NCBI RefSeq assembly: GCF_039522365.1
Contig: NZ_BAAADJ010000008.1
Span: 1-54,248 of the forward strand
Source: Bacillus carboniphilus
GTDB taxonomy: Bacteria > Bacillota > Bacilli > Bacillales > JC228
DNA length: 54,248 nt
Direction of reading: 5' to 3'
This document shows positions 1 to 11,104 of the stretch, piece after piece. Within the stretch, counting starts at the first letter, position 1, and each line of letters opens with the position of its first letter. The notes below the pieces were generated by a model that worked only from the letters and a program-made list of their open reading frames with translations, did no database searches and was not told the origin of the DNA. The position numbers were made by a program, and so were the translations under genes.

Positions 1-26
1 GAGCCAGGATCAAACTCTCCATAAAA
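1..26 (-). rRNA. 16S rRNA, 5' end only (partial)
   Basis: The complement reads GGAGAGTTTGATCCTGGCTC, the universal 5' end of 16S rRNA. The gene runs off the left edge, so only the first ~25 bases are here. The leader upstream (27-140) carries the CCTTGAAAACTGAACAAA sequence typical of Bacillaceae rRNA leaders and spacers. The exact mature 5' end is not certain to a few bases. Confidence 0.97.
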
Positions 27-146
27 GAAAAGATTTGAATAGCTCATAAAATAAAAAATTGAATTAACGTTGACGTTTTTCTTTGTTCAGTTTTCAAGGA
101 ACAAGGTTACTCATTTACCTCTGCGCTGTTTTTCAGCGACCTTTAT

Positions 147-175
147 ATAATAACAAGTTCGCTTTTATAAGTCAA
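147..175 (-). promoter_or_regulatory. rRNA operon promoter, sigma-A
   Basis: Minus strand: TTGACT (170-175), 17-base spacer, TATTAT (147-152), about 120 bases before the 16S rRNA. A short G-rich start region and a hairpin (CGCTG/CAGCG) follow. The rest of the spacer (176-326) is AT-rich, with only a weak second candidate (TTGCGC, 18 bases, TATATT), and no gene is visible in it. Confidence 0.75.
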
Positions 176-326
176 TGATTTTTTTCAAAAAGATTTTTGT
201 GACTCAATGAATGAAAATCAATAATCTGGAACAGCAAGAAATAATATATCATGATTATATGGTAATGCGCAACAGTTAAAATAAACCAAATCATTTATAA
301 TTTGAACCAAGTCCAAAATATAAGAA

Positions 327-361
327 AAAGGAGTTTGTCTTCAAGAAGACAACCTCCTTTG
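327..361 (-). terminator. lysS intrinsic terminator
   Basis: On the minus strand AAAGGAGGTTGTCTTC, a short TTGA loop and the complementary AGACAAACTCCTTT run into a T tract. It lies 17 bases past the lysS stop and separates lysS from the following rRNA operon. Confidence 0.85.
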
Positions 362-377
362 TTGAAATACTTATACG

Positions 378-1877
<1,500 letters not shown>

Positions 1878-1986
1878 TTATAAGTATTTTCCGGATCAAG
1901 CATATAAATCTCAACAACTAACGCAATATCTATGTAGTTAACCAAGTATACGTTAATCGTAAAATAAAATTCGACATATATAGTAA

Positions 1987-2013
1987 AACTGCCAGTGTCA
2001 AACTGGCAGTATA
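1987..2013 (-). terminator. dusB terminator
   Basis: A perfect 9-bp stem (ACTGCCAGT/ACTGGCAGT) with a TTGAC loop on the minus strand, followed by a short T run (TTTTA). It lies between dusB and lysS; the rest of the gap would hold the lysS promoter. The short T run makes termination efficiency uncertain. Confidence 0.65.
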
Positions 2014-2062
2014 TACTGTACAACCTAATATTATAAAAAAGAGAGAATCATACTGTCAAATA

Positions 2063-3064
2063 TTAAACCGCTTCTGTTTGTTCAGCCTCTTTTGCCTCAG
2101 CTTCTACAGTGAACTCATCTAAAAGAGTTACTAATTGGGCACGACTCTCACAGTTGTTAACACCACTTCTTACTTTGGCATTTCCACGAATTCCTTTTAG
2201 ATACCAAGCTGCGTGTTTTCTCATTTCTCGAATAGCTATATGTTCACCCTTCAAGTCAATCAGGCGATCCAGGTGTAACTTACAAACATCCATTTTCTCA
2301 CGTACAGTCGGCTCACCTAATAGCTCACCCGATTCTAAGTACTTAACTGTACGATAGATCATCCAAGGGTTCCCTAGCGCAGCACGACCAATCATAACTC
2401 CATCACAGCCTGTTTCATCTAACATGCGTTTTGCATCTTCCGGAGTATTTACATCTCCATTTCCGATTACCGGGATATTAACAGATTGCTTTACTTCTTT
2501 AATGATATCCCAATTTGCCGTGCCTTCATACATTTGGACTCTAGTTCTTCCGTGTAGAGAAACAGCTTGGCCACCCGCTCTTTCGATGGCTCTTGCGTTT
2601 TCAACCGCATAGATATGGTCTTCATCCCAGCCCATTCTCATTTTAACAGTTACCGGTTTATCAACAGCATCTACTACAGCTGAAACCATTTCATAAATTT
2701 TATTAGGGTCAAGCAGCCATTTTGCTCCAGCATCACATTTTGTGATTTTGGGTACTGGGCAACCCATGTTGATGTCGATAATATCAGCAGTTGAATTTTT
2801 ATCAACAAATTTTGCTGCTTCTACTAATGTTTCTTTTTCTCCACCGAAGATTTGAAGACTCATTGGTTTTTCCCGCTCGTCGATGTAAAGCATATTCAAT
2901 GTTTTCTCGTTTTTTAACACAATTCCTTTATCGCTGACCATTTCAGCACATACAAGTCCTGCACCAAATTCCTTAACAGTTAGACGGAATGGTGAATTAC
3001 ACACACCAGCCATTGGTGCTAAAACAACTCTATTTTTCAATTGGATATCACCAATCTTAAACAT
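2063..3064 (-). CDS. dusB: tRNA-dihydrouridine synthase (DusB family)
   Basis: FMN-dependent enzyme that reduces specific uridines of tRNA to dihydrouridine. The 333-residue protein opens with the TIM-barrel FMN motif LAPMAGVCNSPFR (15-27). The catalytic cysteine is C102 in NMGCP, and the barrel continues through KMRMGW (~143) and SLHGRTR (~170) to a C-terminal helical tRNA-binding domain. AGGAGG precedes the ATG at good spacing. It follows yazB by 13 bases at the end of the folate gene cluster, as in B. subtilis, where it is yacF. The exact target position in tRNA cannot be read from sequence. Confidence 0.94.
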   Translation of the reverse strand: MFKIGDIQLKNRVVLAPMAGVCNSPFRLTVKEFGAGLVCAEMVSDKGIVLKNEKTLNMLYIDEREKPMSLQIFGGEKETLVEAAKFVDKNSTADIIDINMGCPVPKITKCDAGAKWLLDPNKIYEMVSAVVDAVDKPVTVKMRMGWDEDHIYAVENARAIERAGGQAVSLHGRTRVQMYEGTANWDIIKEVKQSVNIPVIGNGDVNTPEDAKRMLDETGCDGVMIGRAALGNPWMIYRTVKYLESGELLGEPTVREKMDVCKLHLDRLIDLKGEHIAIREMRKHAAWYLKGIRGNAKVRSGVNNCESRAQLVTLLDEFTVEAEAKEAEQTEAV

Positions 3065-3077
3065 GTCTAAAGACCTC

Positions 3078-3290
3078 CTAATCGTTACTGTTAGGGTTCA
3101 ATTCCTCTACCGAAACTTTAAGTGCTGAAGAAATTTGTTCAATTAACTGAGGAGACGGCTCACGACTGCCCCGCTCAACTTCCCCCAATAAGGAGATCGA
3201 TATCCCAATTTCCTTAGCTAAACCTTCTTGCGTAAAGCCCTTTAGCTTTCTATATGCACGAATTCGTCTTCCCCATTTATCTGCTTCCAT
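3078..3290 (-). CDS. yazB: Small XRE-family helix-turn-helix protein
   Basis: A 70-residue protein that is almost wholly one Cro/C1-type helix-turn-helix. It reads RRIRAYRKLKGFTQEGLAKEIG and continues to the recognition-helix segment SISLLGEVERGSREPS. A strong AAAGGAG lies seven bases before the ATG. The start lies inside the 3' end of folK (49-base overlap), so the two are translationally linked. The B. subtilis counterpart at the same place is yazB, of unknown role. It may bind DNA and regulate the folate operon, but nothing in the sequence shows a target. Confidence 0.88.
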   Translation of the reverse strand: MEADKWGRRIRAYRKLKGFTQEGLAKEIGISISLLGEVERGSREPSPQLIEQISSALKVSVEELNPNSND

Positions 3291-3769
3291 CGTCGAACTC
3301 CTTTATCTTCCGGAATTTCGCCTAGGATTTGTTTGAATCCTTTTCCTATAGCTGGATGTACTAACATTTCATCTATTTCTAAAAGCGGTATTAACACAAA
3401 TAGCCGCTCATGCATACGAGGATGCGGAACAATTAACTGTTCTGTTTCAATATTCTCGTGATTATAGAGCAAAATGTCAAGGTCTATTATTCTTGGCCCC
3501 CACCTAAATACCCTGATCCTACCAAGTGTCTGCTCGGTTTGTAAAATTACTTCCAGCAACTGTTGAGGCGATAAGCTTGTCTCTATTTGGACAACCATAT
3601 TCAAAAATGCTGCCTGATCTTCAAAGCCAACTGGGTCTGTTTCGTAAATGGATGATAATCTTTTAACCTCTATTTCATCTTGGCCTTTAAGAAGGTGTAT
3701 CGCCTTTTGTAAATTTTCAGAACGATTTCCCATATTTGAACCAAGCGAAATATATGCCGTGTTGGTCAT
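3242..3769 (-). CDS. folK: 6-hydroxymethyl-7,8-dihydropterin pyrophosphokinase
   Basis: Transfers pyrophosphate from ATP to 6-hydroxymethyldihydropterin, the step before dihydropteroate synthase. The 175-residue protein shows the family start YISLGSNMGNR and the HPPK signature RWGPRIIDLDILLY (~90-103), which supplies the Mg2+-binding aspartates, followed by PHPRMHER. Its ATG overlaps the folB stop (TAATG), and its 3' end overlaps yazB, so folP-folB-folK-yazB read as one unit. The C-terminal tail past the conserved fold is slightly long and is partly shared with the yazB coding sequence. Confidence 0.95.
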   Translation of the reverse strand: MTNTAYISLGSNMGNRSENLQKAIHLLKGQDEIEVKRLSSIYETDPVGFEDQAAFLNMVVQIETSLSPQQLLEVILQTEQTLGRIRVFRWGPRIIDLDILLYNHENIETEQLIVPHPRMHERLFVLIPLLEIDEMLVHPAIGKGFKQILGEIPEDKGVRRWKQINGEDEFVHIES

Positions 3770-4128
3770 TATCGTTCCCTCGTAATTTCAACTGCTACAT
3801 GGTCATAGTGACCGGGTATTGGAGGGTCTGGCTTAATTACCTTTACCTTACAAGCATTCACCTTCTGGAACTTCTTTAATAGTCCTTGAGCAATATTTTC
3901 CGCAACTGCTTCAACTAATTTATAGGGTGTGCCTTCAACGATTTCCTGACATAGTTTGTAGGCTTCAGCATAATTAACCGTTTCATTTAAATCATCGGTC
4001 ACTCCTGCTTTTTTCAAGTCTACCTCTAATACCAAATCAACATAGAACCTTTGTCCAAGCTTAGTTTCTTCAGAAAAGACGCCGTGATATCCGTAAAATG
4101 CCATTCGGTTTAGGTATATCTTATCCAT
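3769..4128 (-). CDS. folB: Dihydroneopterin aldolase
   Basis: Converts 7,8-dihydroneopterin to 6-hydroxymethyldihydropterin plus glycolaldehyde in folate synthesis. The 119-residue protein starts MDKIYLNRMAFYGYHGVF, the family pattern, and contains the conserved NYAEAY and the lysine segment KVIKPDPPIPGHYDHV. A longer frame extends upstream, but GAGG seven bases before the ATG at 4128 and the family length fix this start. It overlaps the 3' end of folP by eight bases, suggesting translational coupling. Confidence 0.95.
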   Translation of the reverse strand: MDKIYLNRMAFYGYHGVFSEETKLGQRFYVDLVLEVDLKKAGVTDDLNETVNYAEAYKLCQEIVEGTPYKLVEAVAENIAQGLLKKFQKVNACKVKVIKPDPPIPGHYDHVAVEITRER

Positions 4129-4954
4129 CCATCTTCCTCTTTCCGCAAAGAACGTCCATAACATCTACCATTCTTTTTATTTCTTTTACATCATGTACAC
4201 GAACAAGCTGACAACCTTTTTGAATCCCATAACACACACTCGCTCCTGTCCCTTCCATTCTCTCATCAACAGGAAGATCAAGTATGTGTCCAATCATTCT
4301 TTTTCTCGAAGTCGCTAGGAGAACAGGAAACCCAAGTTCGACTAGACGATCGAGATTTTGCATCATCTCTATATTTTCAGCAAAGTCCTTCGCAAATCCA
4401 ATACCTGGATCCAATATAATTTGCCCCTTAGGAACCCCAGCACTTAATGCCATTTCAATACTATCTTGCAAATCCTTTATTGCATCTTCCATAAAATTTA
4501 GATAGTCCCGATTAGGTCGATTATGCATCAGGATTATAGGCACTTGAAATTCCTTCGCTACCTTGGCGATTTCTGGTTCAGCCTTTGCACCCCATATATC
4601 ATTTATGATAGTAGCACCCGCTTCAATTGCTCGTTTCGCAACTTCCGCTTTATAGGTATCAATTGAAATGGGTACGGAAACTCGTTTCGACAAGGCCTTT
4701 ATTACCGGAATAACCCGGTCAAGTTCCTCCTGTACGGAGACTGGTTCGTGTCCAGGGCGAGTAGACTCTCCGCCAATATCTAAAATATCAGCACCTTCAG
4801 CTACCAACCTTTCTGCATGTTCAACTGCCCCTGAAATTGAATTATATTGACCCCCATCTGAAAATGAGTCGGGCGTTACATTAACAATCCCCATAATCAA
4901 TGTTTTATTTGTAAAATCTAATTTGTATTTTCCACATTGTATGACTGAATTCAT
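4121..4954 (-). CDS. folP: Dihydropteroate synthase
   Basis: Joins 6-hydroxymethyldihydropterin pyrophosphate to p-aminobenzoate, the sulfonamide target (B. subtilis sul). The 277-residue TIM barrel carries both family signatures: IMGIVNVTPDSFSDGG (20-35) and DIGGESTRPG (~60-69). The basic phosphate-binding segment ATSRKRMIG lies near the C-terminus. In B. subtilis the upstream neighbours are pabB, pabA and pabC, which make its p-aminobenzoate substrate. Here the next upstream gene is cysK, so the substrate genes are not linked. The gap 4955-5074 must hold the promoter of the folate cluster. Confidence 0.96.
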   Translation of the reverse strand: MNSVIQCGKYKLDFTNKTLIMGIVNVTPDSFSDGGQYNSISGAVEHAERLVAEGADILDIGGESTRPGHEPVSVQEELDRVIPVIKALSKRVSVPISIDTYKAEVAKRAIEAGATIINDIWGAKAEPEIAKVAKEFQVPIILMHNRPNRDYLNFMEDAIKDLQDSIEMALSAGVPKGQIILDPGIGFAKDFAENIEMMQNLDRLVELGFPVLLATSRKRMIGHILDLPVDERMEGTGASVCYGIQKGCQLVRVHDVKEIKRMVDVMDVLCGKRKMDG

Positions 4955-5074
4955 TTTGTCACCTTCCAGTTGTCCGATTATCTGTAATAATCATAACGAA
5001 CCAAACTCATATTCGCTACTTTTGAGGAAATATTTTACCTAATTGTTATACATCTTAATTACCTTCTAATAAGT

Positions 5075-5102
5075 AAAAAAACCCGCACACATTGTGTACA
5101 GG
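5075..5102 (-). terminator. cysK terminator
   Basis: Minus strand CCTGTACAC, AATG loop, TGTGCGGG (two wobble pairs), then seven Ts, just past the cysK stop. It marks a clear transcription boundary between cysK and the folate cluster. Confidence 0.85.
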
Positions 5103-5110
5103 CCTCATTC

Positions 5111-6040
5111 TTATTCTTCTTCAAATTGATAAAGCGGTGTACTAAGGTATCTTTCTCCATTACTTGGTAGAATAGCCAATACCTTTTTACCTTTACCTAG
5201 TTCTTTAGCTACTTTTAGAGCCGCGTATATAGCGCCTCCGGAAGAAATCCCACCTAGAATCCCTTCTTCTTTTGCTGCTTTTCTCGCGTATTCAAAAGCA
5301 TCCTCTGTACCCACATGAATGATCTCATCATAGATCTTTGTATTTAAAATCCCAGGTACAAAGTTTGCTCCAATTCCTTGGATTTTGTGCGGACCTGGCT
5401 TACCACCAGCTAAAATTGGTGAATCTTTGGGTTCTACTGCATAGACCTTTATAGAAGGATAAGCTTCTTTTAAAACTTCCCCTGCACCTGTAATCGTTCC
5501 ACCAGTTCCAATACCAGCAATAAATGCATCCAGTTGGTCTCCCATTTGCTCAACAATTTCTTTTCCTGTAGTGCGTCGATGCACTTCCGGATTTGCAAAG
5601 TTCTCGAATTGTTGTGGCATGAAATATCCTTTTTCATTTGCCAACTCTTCTGCCTTCTGAACAGCACCCTTCATTCCTTCTGGTCCAGGTGTCAGTACTA
5701 GTTCGGCTCCAAATGCTCTTAAAAGATTTCTGCGCTCCATACTCATTGTTTCAGGCATTACTAAAACCGTTTTATATCCTTTTGCAGCTGCGACCATAGC
5801 AAGACCAATCCCTGTATTTCCACTTGTTGGCTCAATAATGGTGTCGCCTGTCTTTAGGGCACCCTCTTCTTCTGCCGCCTCAATCATAGCTAATGCAATA
5901 CGGTCTTTCACACTACTACCAGGGTTCATATATTCTAATTTCACATAAACATCTGCACTGTTGTCATCTACAAGTCTGTTTAGCTTAACAACCGGTGTTT
6001 CACCTATTAAATCAGTAATTGAATTTACAATCTTCGCCAT
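5111..6040 (-). CDS. cysK: Cysteine synthase A (O-acetylserine sulfhydrylase)
   Basis: PLP enzyme making cysteine from O-acetylserine and sulfide. The 309-residue fold-type II protein has the PLP lysine K45 in [11 protein letters not shown], the substrate loop PTSGNTGIG and the phosphate-binding [10 protein letters not shown], and ends with the serine motif GISSGGA. A GTG three codons upstream is in frame, but CGGAGGT sits seven bases before the ATG at 6040. It is transcribed alone, from a strong promoter to a strong terminator. In B. subtilis CymR represses cysK; here a TTAAATTCAATTTAA palindrome overlaps the -10. Confidence 0.96.
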   Translation of the reverse strand: MAKIVNSITDLIGETPVVKLNRLVDDNSADVYVKLEYMNPGSSVKDRIALAMIEAAEEEGALKTGDTIIEPTSGNTGIGLAMVAAAKGYKTVLVMPETMSMERRNLLRAFGAELVLTPGPEGMKGAVQKAEELANEKGYFMPQQFENFANPEVHRRTTGKEIVEQMGDQLDAFIAGIGTGGTITGAGEVLKEAYPSIKVYAVEPKDSPILAGGKPGPHKIQGIGANFVPGILNTKIYDEIIHVGTEDAFEYARKAAKEEGILGGISSGGAIYAALKVAKELGKGKKVLAILPSNGERYLSTPLYQFEEE

Positions 6041-6080
6041 ACCTTGCACCTCCGGTTTATTTCCGACTATTTTTATTGGT

Positions 6081-6117
6081 TTAAATTGAATTTAACAAGA
6101 CTACAAAAAATTGTCAA
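6081..6117 (-). promoter_or_regulatory. cysK promoter with overlapping palindrome
   Basis: Minus strand TTGACA (6112-6117), 17 bases, TAAATT (6089-6094), about 50 bases before the cysK start. The palindrome TTAAATTCAATTTAA overlaps the -10 and could be the operator of a repressor such as CymR. The promoter is clear, but assigning the palindrome to CymR is inference. Confidence 0.75.
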
Positions 6118-6193
6118 TGAAAATGCATTCTGTTACGCGGCTATTTTTTCCACAATATATGACATTATTCAATCCTTCATTCCATCTCAGATA

Positions 6194-6224
6194 CAAAAAA
6201 CCACCCGCTAGATAATGGGGTGGC
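6194..6224 (-). terminator. yacD terminator
   Basis: Minus strand CCACCC, 11-base loop, GGGTGG, TTTTTT, between the yacD stop and the cysK promoter. Confidence 0.85.
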
Positions 6225-6246
6225 CTAATCTACAAACATTTACATA

Positions 6247-7143
6247 TTAACTCTCACTTTGTTCGCCGTAGAACCATTCAACATGTAACTCGTCCCAAAA
6301 CTCAGAGGCAGAAATAGGAGTTTGCATTTGGTCTAAGGCAATTTTTCTACGTATTTGTTCTTTTACCTCTTCATAACTCCAGCTTTTACCTTCAATTTTT
6401 TCATGAAGATATACGATTGCATACTCATTATCCATTTGGATAGGTTCTGACCATGTTTCTGTCTCCATATTGGCTACGATTTCTTCATAAACGCTAGGAA
6501 TCATGTGATCTTCCAAGGAAACGAACCCTAAATTGCCACCTTGCACCGCCGTAAATTCATCAATTGATTTTTCCATTGCTAAAACAGAAAAGCTGGAACC
6601 ATCCTCTAGTTCTTGGATCGTTTGTTCTGCATCCTCTTTTGTATTTACAATGATGTGAGAAAGATGATAAGTGTCAGGAACAGTAAAAAGGTGTTGGTTA
6701 TCGCTATAATAACGCTCCATTTCCTCTTCCGGGATTGTAACATCTTTGGTTAATAGCTCTTCTAACACAATAATTCTTTTCATTTCCTCTTTCCACTCTT
6801 CTTCTTGAAATTGATCCGAATGAGACATCCCGTACATGGAAAGAAAGTAAGAAACTTCTCTCGCTACTTCGTCTTCATTTACTTCAATTCCATACTGGAC
6901 AGCCAGTTGTTCAACGACTCTATCGTTAACCATCTCACGTAAAGTATCTTTTCCATAACGCTCTTCCAGTTGAACCATCCAATCTTCTCGAGAAATGGAA
7001 ACATCCCCAATTTTAGCTACTGTTTCTTCTTGTTGAAGCGTGGAGCCGGTAGTTGATGTGGATTTATTAGAAAAATAAGCTATTGTTAAGCAATTTGTAA
7101 TAACTAGAGCAATGATAATAAAAGTGTGTAATGATTTACTCAA
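6247..7143 (-). CDS. yacD: Membrane-anchored PpiC/SurA-type peptidyl-prolyl isomerase
   Basis: Predicted extracytoplasmic foldase. One N-terminal hydrophobic segment (about 7-27) has no lipobox cysteine, so it should be a membrane anchor rather than a lipoprotein. A SurA-like N domain follows, then a parvulin PpiC domain (about 160-255) recognisable from YHLSHIIVNTKEDAEQ and GGNLGFVS. The start codon is TTG at 7143, preceded by GGGGAGAGG. Position between cysK and hslO matches B. subtilis yacD, a PrsA-like protein. The client proteins are unknown. Confidence 0.88.
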   Translation of the reverse strand: MSKSLHTFIIIALVITNCLTIAYFSNKSTSTTGSTLQQEETVAKIGDVSISREDWMVQLEERYGKDTLREMVNDRVVEQLAVQYGIEVNEDEVAREVSYFLSMYGMSHSDQFQEEEWKEEMKRIIVLEELLTKDVTIPEEEMERYYSDNQHLFTVPDTYHLSHIIVNTKEDAEQTIQELEDGSSFSVLAMEKSIDEFTAVQGGNLGFVSLEDHMIPSVYEEIVANMETETWSEPIQMDNEYAIVYLHEKIEGKSWSYEEVKEQIRRKIALDQMQTPISASEFWDELHVEWFYGEQSES

Positions 7144-7194
7144 ATTCCCTCTCCCCTAAATAGAAATACTTTTCACCCCAGTGGTGATCTATTT

Positions 7195-8076
7195 CTAGTT
7201 CGCTTCTTTTTCAAGTTCTACTAATTCTTCTTTTGTATAATGGTAAGAAGCATTACAAAAGTGACAAGATGCTTCAGCTTCACCATCTTCTTCAATCATA
7301 TCTCGTATTTCTTCTTTACCTAAACTTATGATTGCATTTGCAAATCGTTCTTTTGAGCAAGTACACGTAAATTGGATGGGCATGCTTTCGAGTATTTTTA
7401 CATTTTCCTTTCCTAATAACTCAAATAGCATTTCCTCAGGAGACAACCCATTGTCAATCATAGTTGAAACTGGTGGAATTTTACTCAATCTATCTTCAAT
7501 AAGTGAAATGGTTTGTTCTTCACAGTTTGGTAATAGTTGAATGATAAAACCTCCACTAGCTTTAATGCTATTATCTGGATTGACTAGTACACCAACCCCG
7601 ACGGATGATGGAGTCTGTTCAGATGTAACAAAATAGTAAGTGAAGTCATCTCCAAGTTCACCAGAAACCAGTGGTACTTGACCAGAGAAGTTGTCCTTCA
7701 ATCCTAAATCTTTTACAACCGTAAGAGTTCCCTCTGTACCTACTGCAGCACCTACGTTCAATTTACCTTGTTCATTTCTTTCTTCAATATGGGTTTGTGG
7801 GTTCGTAACGTAACCTCTAACATCCCCCTTGGTGTTACTATCTGCGATAATAATACCAATTGGGCCTTTACCCTCAATTTTTACAGTTAACTTAGCTCCA
7901 CCTTTTAACATAGCCCCCATCATTACAGTAGCTGTCATCGTACGGCCCAGCGCAGCAGATGCAGTCGGCCATGTGTTATGTCGTTTTTGCGCCTCAGAAA
8001 TTGTTTCTGTAGAAGTTACTGCATATGCACGAACTTGTCCATCAAATGCTAGAGCTTTTATTAAATAATCACTCAT
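7195..8076 (-). CDS. hslO: Redox-regulated chaperone Hsp33
   Basis: Cytoplasmic holdase switched on by oxidation. The 293-residue protein has the N-terminal Hsp33 fold and a C-terminal zinc switch with C238-x-C240 and C271-xx-C274. All four cysteines are present, so the redox switch should work. AGAGGTG precedes the ATG. It lies between coaX and yacD as in B. subtilis (yacC). The intergenic gap to yacD is 51 bases with no obvious terminator, so cotranscription is likely. Confidence 0.95.
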   Translation of the reverse strand: MSDYLIKALAFDGQVRAYAVTSTETISEAQKRHNTWPTASAALGRTMTATVMMGAMLKGGAKLTVKIEGKGPIGIIIADSNTKGDVRGYVTNPQTHIEERNEQGKLNVGAAVGTEGTLTVVKDLGLKDNFSGQVPLVSGELGDDFTYYFVTSEQTPSSVGVGVLVNPDNSIKASGGFIIQLLPNCEEQTISLIEDRLSKIPPVSTMIDNGLSPEEMLFELLGKENVKILESMPIQFTCTCSKERFANAIISLGKEEIRDMIEEDGEAEASCHFCNASYHYTKEELVELEKEAN

Positions 8077-8126
8077 ATTATTTCACCTCTGTCTTCCTTC
8101 AAGCTGTCAATTTCATTTTAAAACGG

Positions 8127-8909
8127 TTACTTATGATTTATACTTTCCTTATTTCTCTCATAAATGAGACGTAATCCTTTTAAAGTTAAGAAAGGTTCTA
8201 CAACATCTATAACATCACATTCTTTAGATATTAGCTCCGCTAAACCACCTGTTGCGATCACAGTTGGTTTTACATTACTTTGGTTTTTCATTCGAGTTAC
8301 AATTCCCTCAACTTGTCCTACGTAACCGAACAATATACCAGACTGCATTGCTGACACCGTATTCTTCCCAATTATTTGGTCTGGTCGAGCAATTTCTATC
8401 CTAGGAAGTTTTGCCGCTTTTGAATAAAGTGCTTCCGTAGAAATACCGATTCCTGGGGCAATGGCTCCTCCAATATATTGTTTGTGTTCATCAATATAAC
8501 AATATGTAGTAGCCGTTCCAAAGTCGACAATAATTAATGGACTTCCATAATCATAAATTCCCGCGACAGCATTTACAATTCGGTCAGCTCCAACCTCTTT
8601 CGGGTTATCGTACTTTATATTAAGACCTGTTTTCACACCAGGACCCACTACTAATGGTTGAATATCAAAATACTTGATACACATTCTTTCTAGCGAAAAC
8701 ATGATAGGTGGTACAACGGAAGAGATAATAATTCCATCAATATCGGAAAAAGAAAGTCCTGCGTGCTCAAAAAGACCTTTCACCAGCATTGCGTATTCGT
8801 CCTCTGTTTTGTGACGATTCGTTTCCGCTCTCCAATGATATTTTAATTCTTCCTTTTCATATACACCTAAAACGATATTTGTATTTCCAACATCCAAGAC
8901 AAAGATCAT
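8127..8909 (-). CDS. coaX: Type III pantothenate kinase
   Basis: First step of coenzyme A synthesis: phosphorylates pantothenate with ATP, using a monovalent cation. The 260-residue ASKHA-fold protein has the phosphate-1 motif DVGNTN (6-11), the pantothenate-binding segment with [11 protein letters not shown] (~107) and the phosphate-2 motif DFGTATTY (~133). GAGG lies eight bases before the ATG. It heads a likely coaX-hslO-yacD unit. Confidence 0.95.
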   Translation of the reverse strand: MIFVLDVGNTNIVLGVYEKEELKYHWRAETNRHKTEDEYAMLVKGLFEHAGLSFSDIDGIIISSVVPPIMFSLERMCIKYFDIQPLVVGPGVKTGLNIKYDNPKEVGADRIVNAVAGIYDYGSPLIIVDFGTATTYCYIDEHKQYIGGAIAPGIGISTEALYSKAAKLPRIEIARPDQIIGKNTVSAMQSGILFGYVGQVEGIVTRMKNQSNVKPTVIATGGLAELISKECDVIDVVEPFLTLKGLRLIYERNKESINHK

Positions 8910-8950
8910 CTAAAAATCCTCACTTTACCCTAATCTAACATACTGCCAAC

Positions 8951-8959
8951 ATCATACCA
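8951..8959 (-). promoter_or_regulatory. Possible extended -10 promoter for coaX
   Basis: Minus strand TGGTATGAT is an extended -10 (TGn plus TATGAT). The -35 region 17 bases upstream (CTGTTA) is weak. It lies 42 bases before coaX and past the ftsH terminator. Confidence 0.45.
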
Positions 8960-9019
8960 TATTTGCTTTTCAATAACAGTAGACACTGCTCCTAACTACA
9001 TATTTTGTTATTAACAAAG

Positions 9020-9048
9020 AAAAAACCCACCATAAAGGCAGGTTTTTT
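9020..9048 (-). terminator. ftsH terminator
   Basis: Minus strand ACCTGCC, TTTAT loop, GGTGGGT, then TTTTTT, nine bases past the ftsH stop. It pairs over seven positions with two wobbles. Confidence 0.85.
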
Positions 9049-9056
9049 ACGTTTTC

Positions 9057-10979
9057 TTATTTATTTTCTTCATCTTCAGAAGTTTTTTCTTCTTCTGTAG
9101 AATCATCTTTCTTGTTGATGTTAACGACCACATCATCTTGTGGCTTCGAACGATCTGGAAGTGAACCATGATCTACTAAATGCTTAATTTGTTCAGCATC
9201 TAATGTCTCAACCTCTAACAAAGTGTTAGCAACTAAGTCTAATTTATCACGGTTTTCCGTTAGAATCTTCCTAGCTCTTTCATAACATTCTTTAATGATA
9301 CGTTGAATTTCTAAGTCGATTTCATACGCAATCGCGTCAGAATAGTTTTGATCATTGTTGAAATCTCTTCCTAAGAAGACATTTCCACCTTGTCCTTGAC
9401 CGAATTGAAGTGGTCCTAATTTATCACTCATACCAAACTCAGTAACCATTCTTCTAGCAATACCAGTCGCACGTTGGAAGTCGTTATGAGCACCTGTACT
9501 TACTTCACCAAATACAATCTCCTCGGCAACTCGACCACCAAGTAGTCCTGTAATTTTATCAAGAAGTTCTGGTTTGGTCATAAAGTATCGATCTTCTTTT
9601 GGAAGCATAACAGCATATCCACCAGCTTGGCCACGAGGAACAATTGTAACTTTATGGACTACATCAGCTTCATCTAATACAATACCGATAATGGTATGCC
9701 CACCTTCATGGAATGCAACAATTTTTCTTTCTTTTTCAGAAATAACTCTGCTTTTCTTAGCAGGTCCCGCAATAACACGGTCTGTTGCTTCATCAATATC
9801 AGACATATCGATTTTCTTTTTATCACGGCGAGCTGCAACTAAAGCGGCTTCGTTAAGTAAGTTTTCTAAGTCAGCACCTGAGAACCCTGGTGTACGGGTT
9901 GCAATTGATTTTAAATCAATCGAATCGTCAAGCGGCTTGTTTCTAGCATGAACTTTTAAGACCTCTTCACGACCTTTTAAGTCAGGTCTATCTACTGTAA
10001 TTTGACGGTCAAAACGACCTGGTCTAAGTAGGGCTGGATCTAAGATATCCGGTCTATTTGTAGCAGCAATGATGATAATTCCTTCATTGGCACCAAAGCC
10101 ATCCATTTCAACAAGCAATTGGTTTAGCGTTTGTTCACGTTCATCGTGACCGCCACCCAAACCAGCACCACGCTGACGACCTACCGCATCAATTTCATCT
10201 ATGAAAATGATACAAGGCGCATTTTTCTTAGCATTTTCAAATAAGTCACGAACACGGGATGCACCGACCCCGACAAACATTTCAACAAAGTCTGAACCAC
10301 TGATAGAGAAGAATGGAACTCCAGCTTCTCCTGCAGCTGCTCTTGCTAATAATGTTTTACCTGTACCTGGAGGTCCAACAAGCAAAATCCCTTTAGGAAT
10401 TCTTGCTCCCACTTCAGCAAATTTTCGAGGGTCTTTTAGGAAGTCAACAACCTCTACTAGTTCTGCCTTTTCCTCATCGGCACCTGCCACATCTTTAAAA
10501 CGAACTTTTTTCTTTTCTTCGTTATAGAGCTTAGCCTTACTCTTTCCAAAGTTCATGACACGGCTTCCACCGCCTTGAGCTTGGTTAAGTAAGAAGAAGA
10601 ATAAAATGAAGATAATGATAAATGGAATCATTGTAGTAAAAAATGATACCCATCCACTTTGCTCTTCTGCTCTCATTACCTCTACGTCAGTCTTTTCTGC
10701 ATGTCGGTTAACGATATCAAGAGCGGTACTGTCATTTGGGATATATGTAACAAAATGTTGCTCTTCAGTATATCCTTCAAGCTGACCAACTACCTCGAAA
10801 ACTCCGCGCTCAGGCTGAATAGAGAAATTAGTAACTTCACCGTTTTCTAAGTAAGCAATAAATTCATTGTATTTAATATCTTTGGTTGGCTCATTGTTAT
10901 TATTAAAAAAGCTTACAACGCCAATAATGACCAAAAATATTAGTAAATAAAAGATGGTGTTACGGAAGATCCGGTTCAT
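9057..10979 (-). CDS. ftsH: ATP-dependent zinc metalloprotease FtsH
   Basis: Membrane AAA+ protease that degrades misfolded membrane proteins and short-lived regulators; in B. subtilis it also affects sporulation. The 640-residue protein has two membrane segments (~7-25 and ~111-132) flanking an extracytoplasmic loop. Walker A GPPGTGKT is at 202-209, Walker B is FIDEID, and GRFDRQ belongs to the second region of homology. The zinc motif is HEGGH and the third ligand lies in the segment with GAHNDF. The tail is acidic and lysine-rich. AGGAGGT precedes the ATG. Its upstream gap (10980-11104) has a TTGTAC...TACTAT candidate promoter with 18-base spacing. Confidence 0.97.
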   Translation of the reverse strand: MNRIFRNTIFYLLIFLVIIGVVSFFNNNNEPTKDIKYNEFIAYLENGEVTNFSIQPERGVFEVVGQLEGYTEEQHFVTYIPNDSTALDIVNRHAEKTDVEVMRAEEQSGWVSFFTTMIPFIIIFILFFFLLNQAQGGGSRVMNFGKSKAKLYNEEKKKVRFKDVAGADEEKAELVEVVDFLKDPRKFAEVGARIPKGILLVGPPGTGKTLLARAAAGEAGVPFFSISGSDFVEMFVGVGASRVRDLFENAKKNAPCIIFIDEIDAVGRQRGAGLGGGHDEREQTLNQLLVEMDGFGANEGIIIIAATNRPDILDPALLRPGRFDRQITVDRPDLKGREEVLKVHARNKPLDDSIDLKSIATRTPGFSGADLENLLNEAALVAARRDKKKIDMSDIDEATDRVIAGPAKKSRVISEKERKIVAFHEGGHTIIGIVLDEADVVHKVTIVPRGQAGGYAVMLPKEDRYFMTKPELLDKITGLLGGRVAEEIVFGEVSTGAHNDFQRATGIARRMVTEFGMSDKLGPLQFGQGQGGNVFLGRDFNNDQNYSDAIAYEIDLEIQRIIKECYERARKILTENRDKLDLVANTLLEVETLDAEQIKHLVDHGSLPDRSKPQDDVVVNINKKDDSTEEEKTSEDEENK

Positions 10980-11104
10980 CTCTTACCTCCTCCCACAGGA
11001 AACAAACTATATTCAATAGTATCATAGAGATTATTTACAGTACAATAATTTGCCATTTATGTACTTTTATCACATGTGTTAAAAAAGCATATGACTAGTA
11101 TTTC

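Noticed and set aside
3769-4164. Longer folB start at 4164
   Set aside because: It would overlap folP by 44 bases and add 12 nonfamily residues. The GAGG before 4128 fits the normal start.
9574-9951. Long plus-strand frames opposite ftsH (also 10201-10527)
   Set aside because: Mirror frames of a strongly conserved AAA+ gene; no ribosome-binding site.
9057-10979. FtsH zinc motif HEGGH instead of HEAGH
   Set aside because: It looked odd but B. subtilis FtsH, as I recall, has the same motif. It is not a defect.
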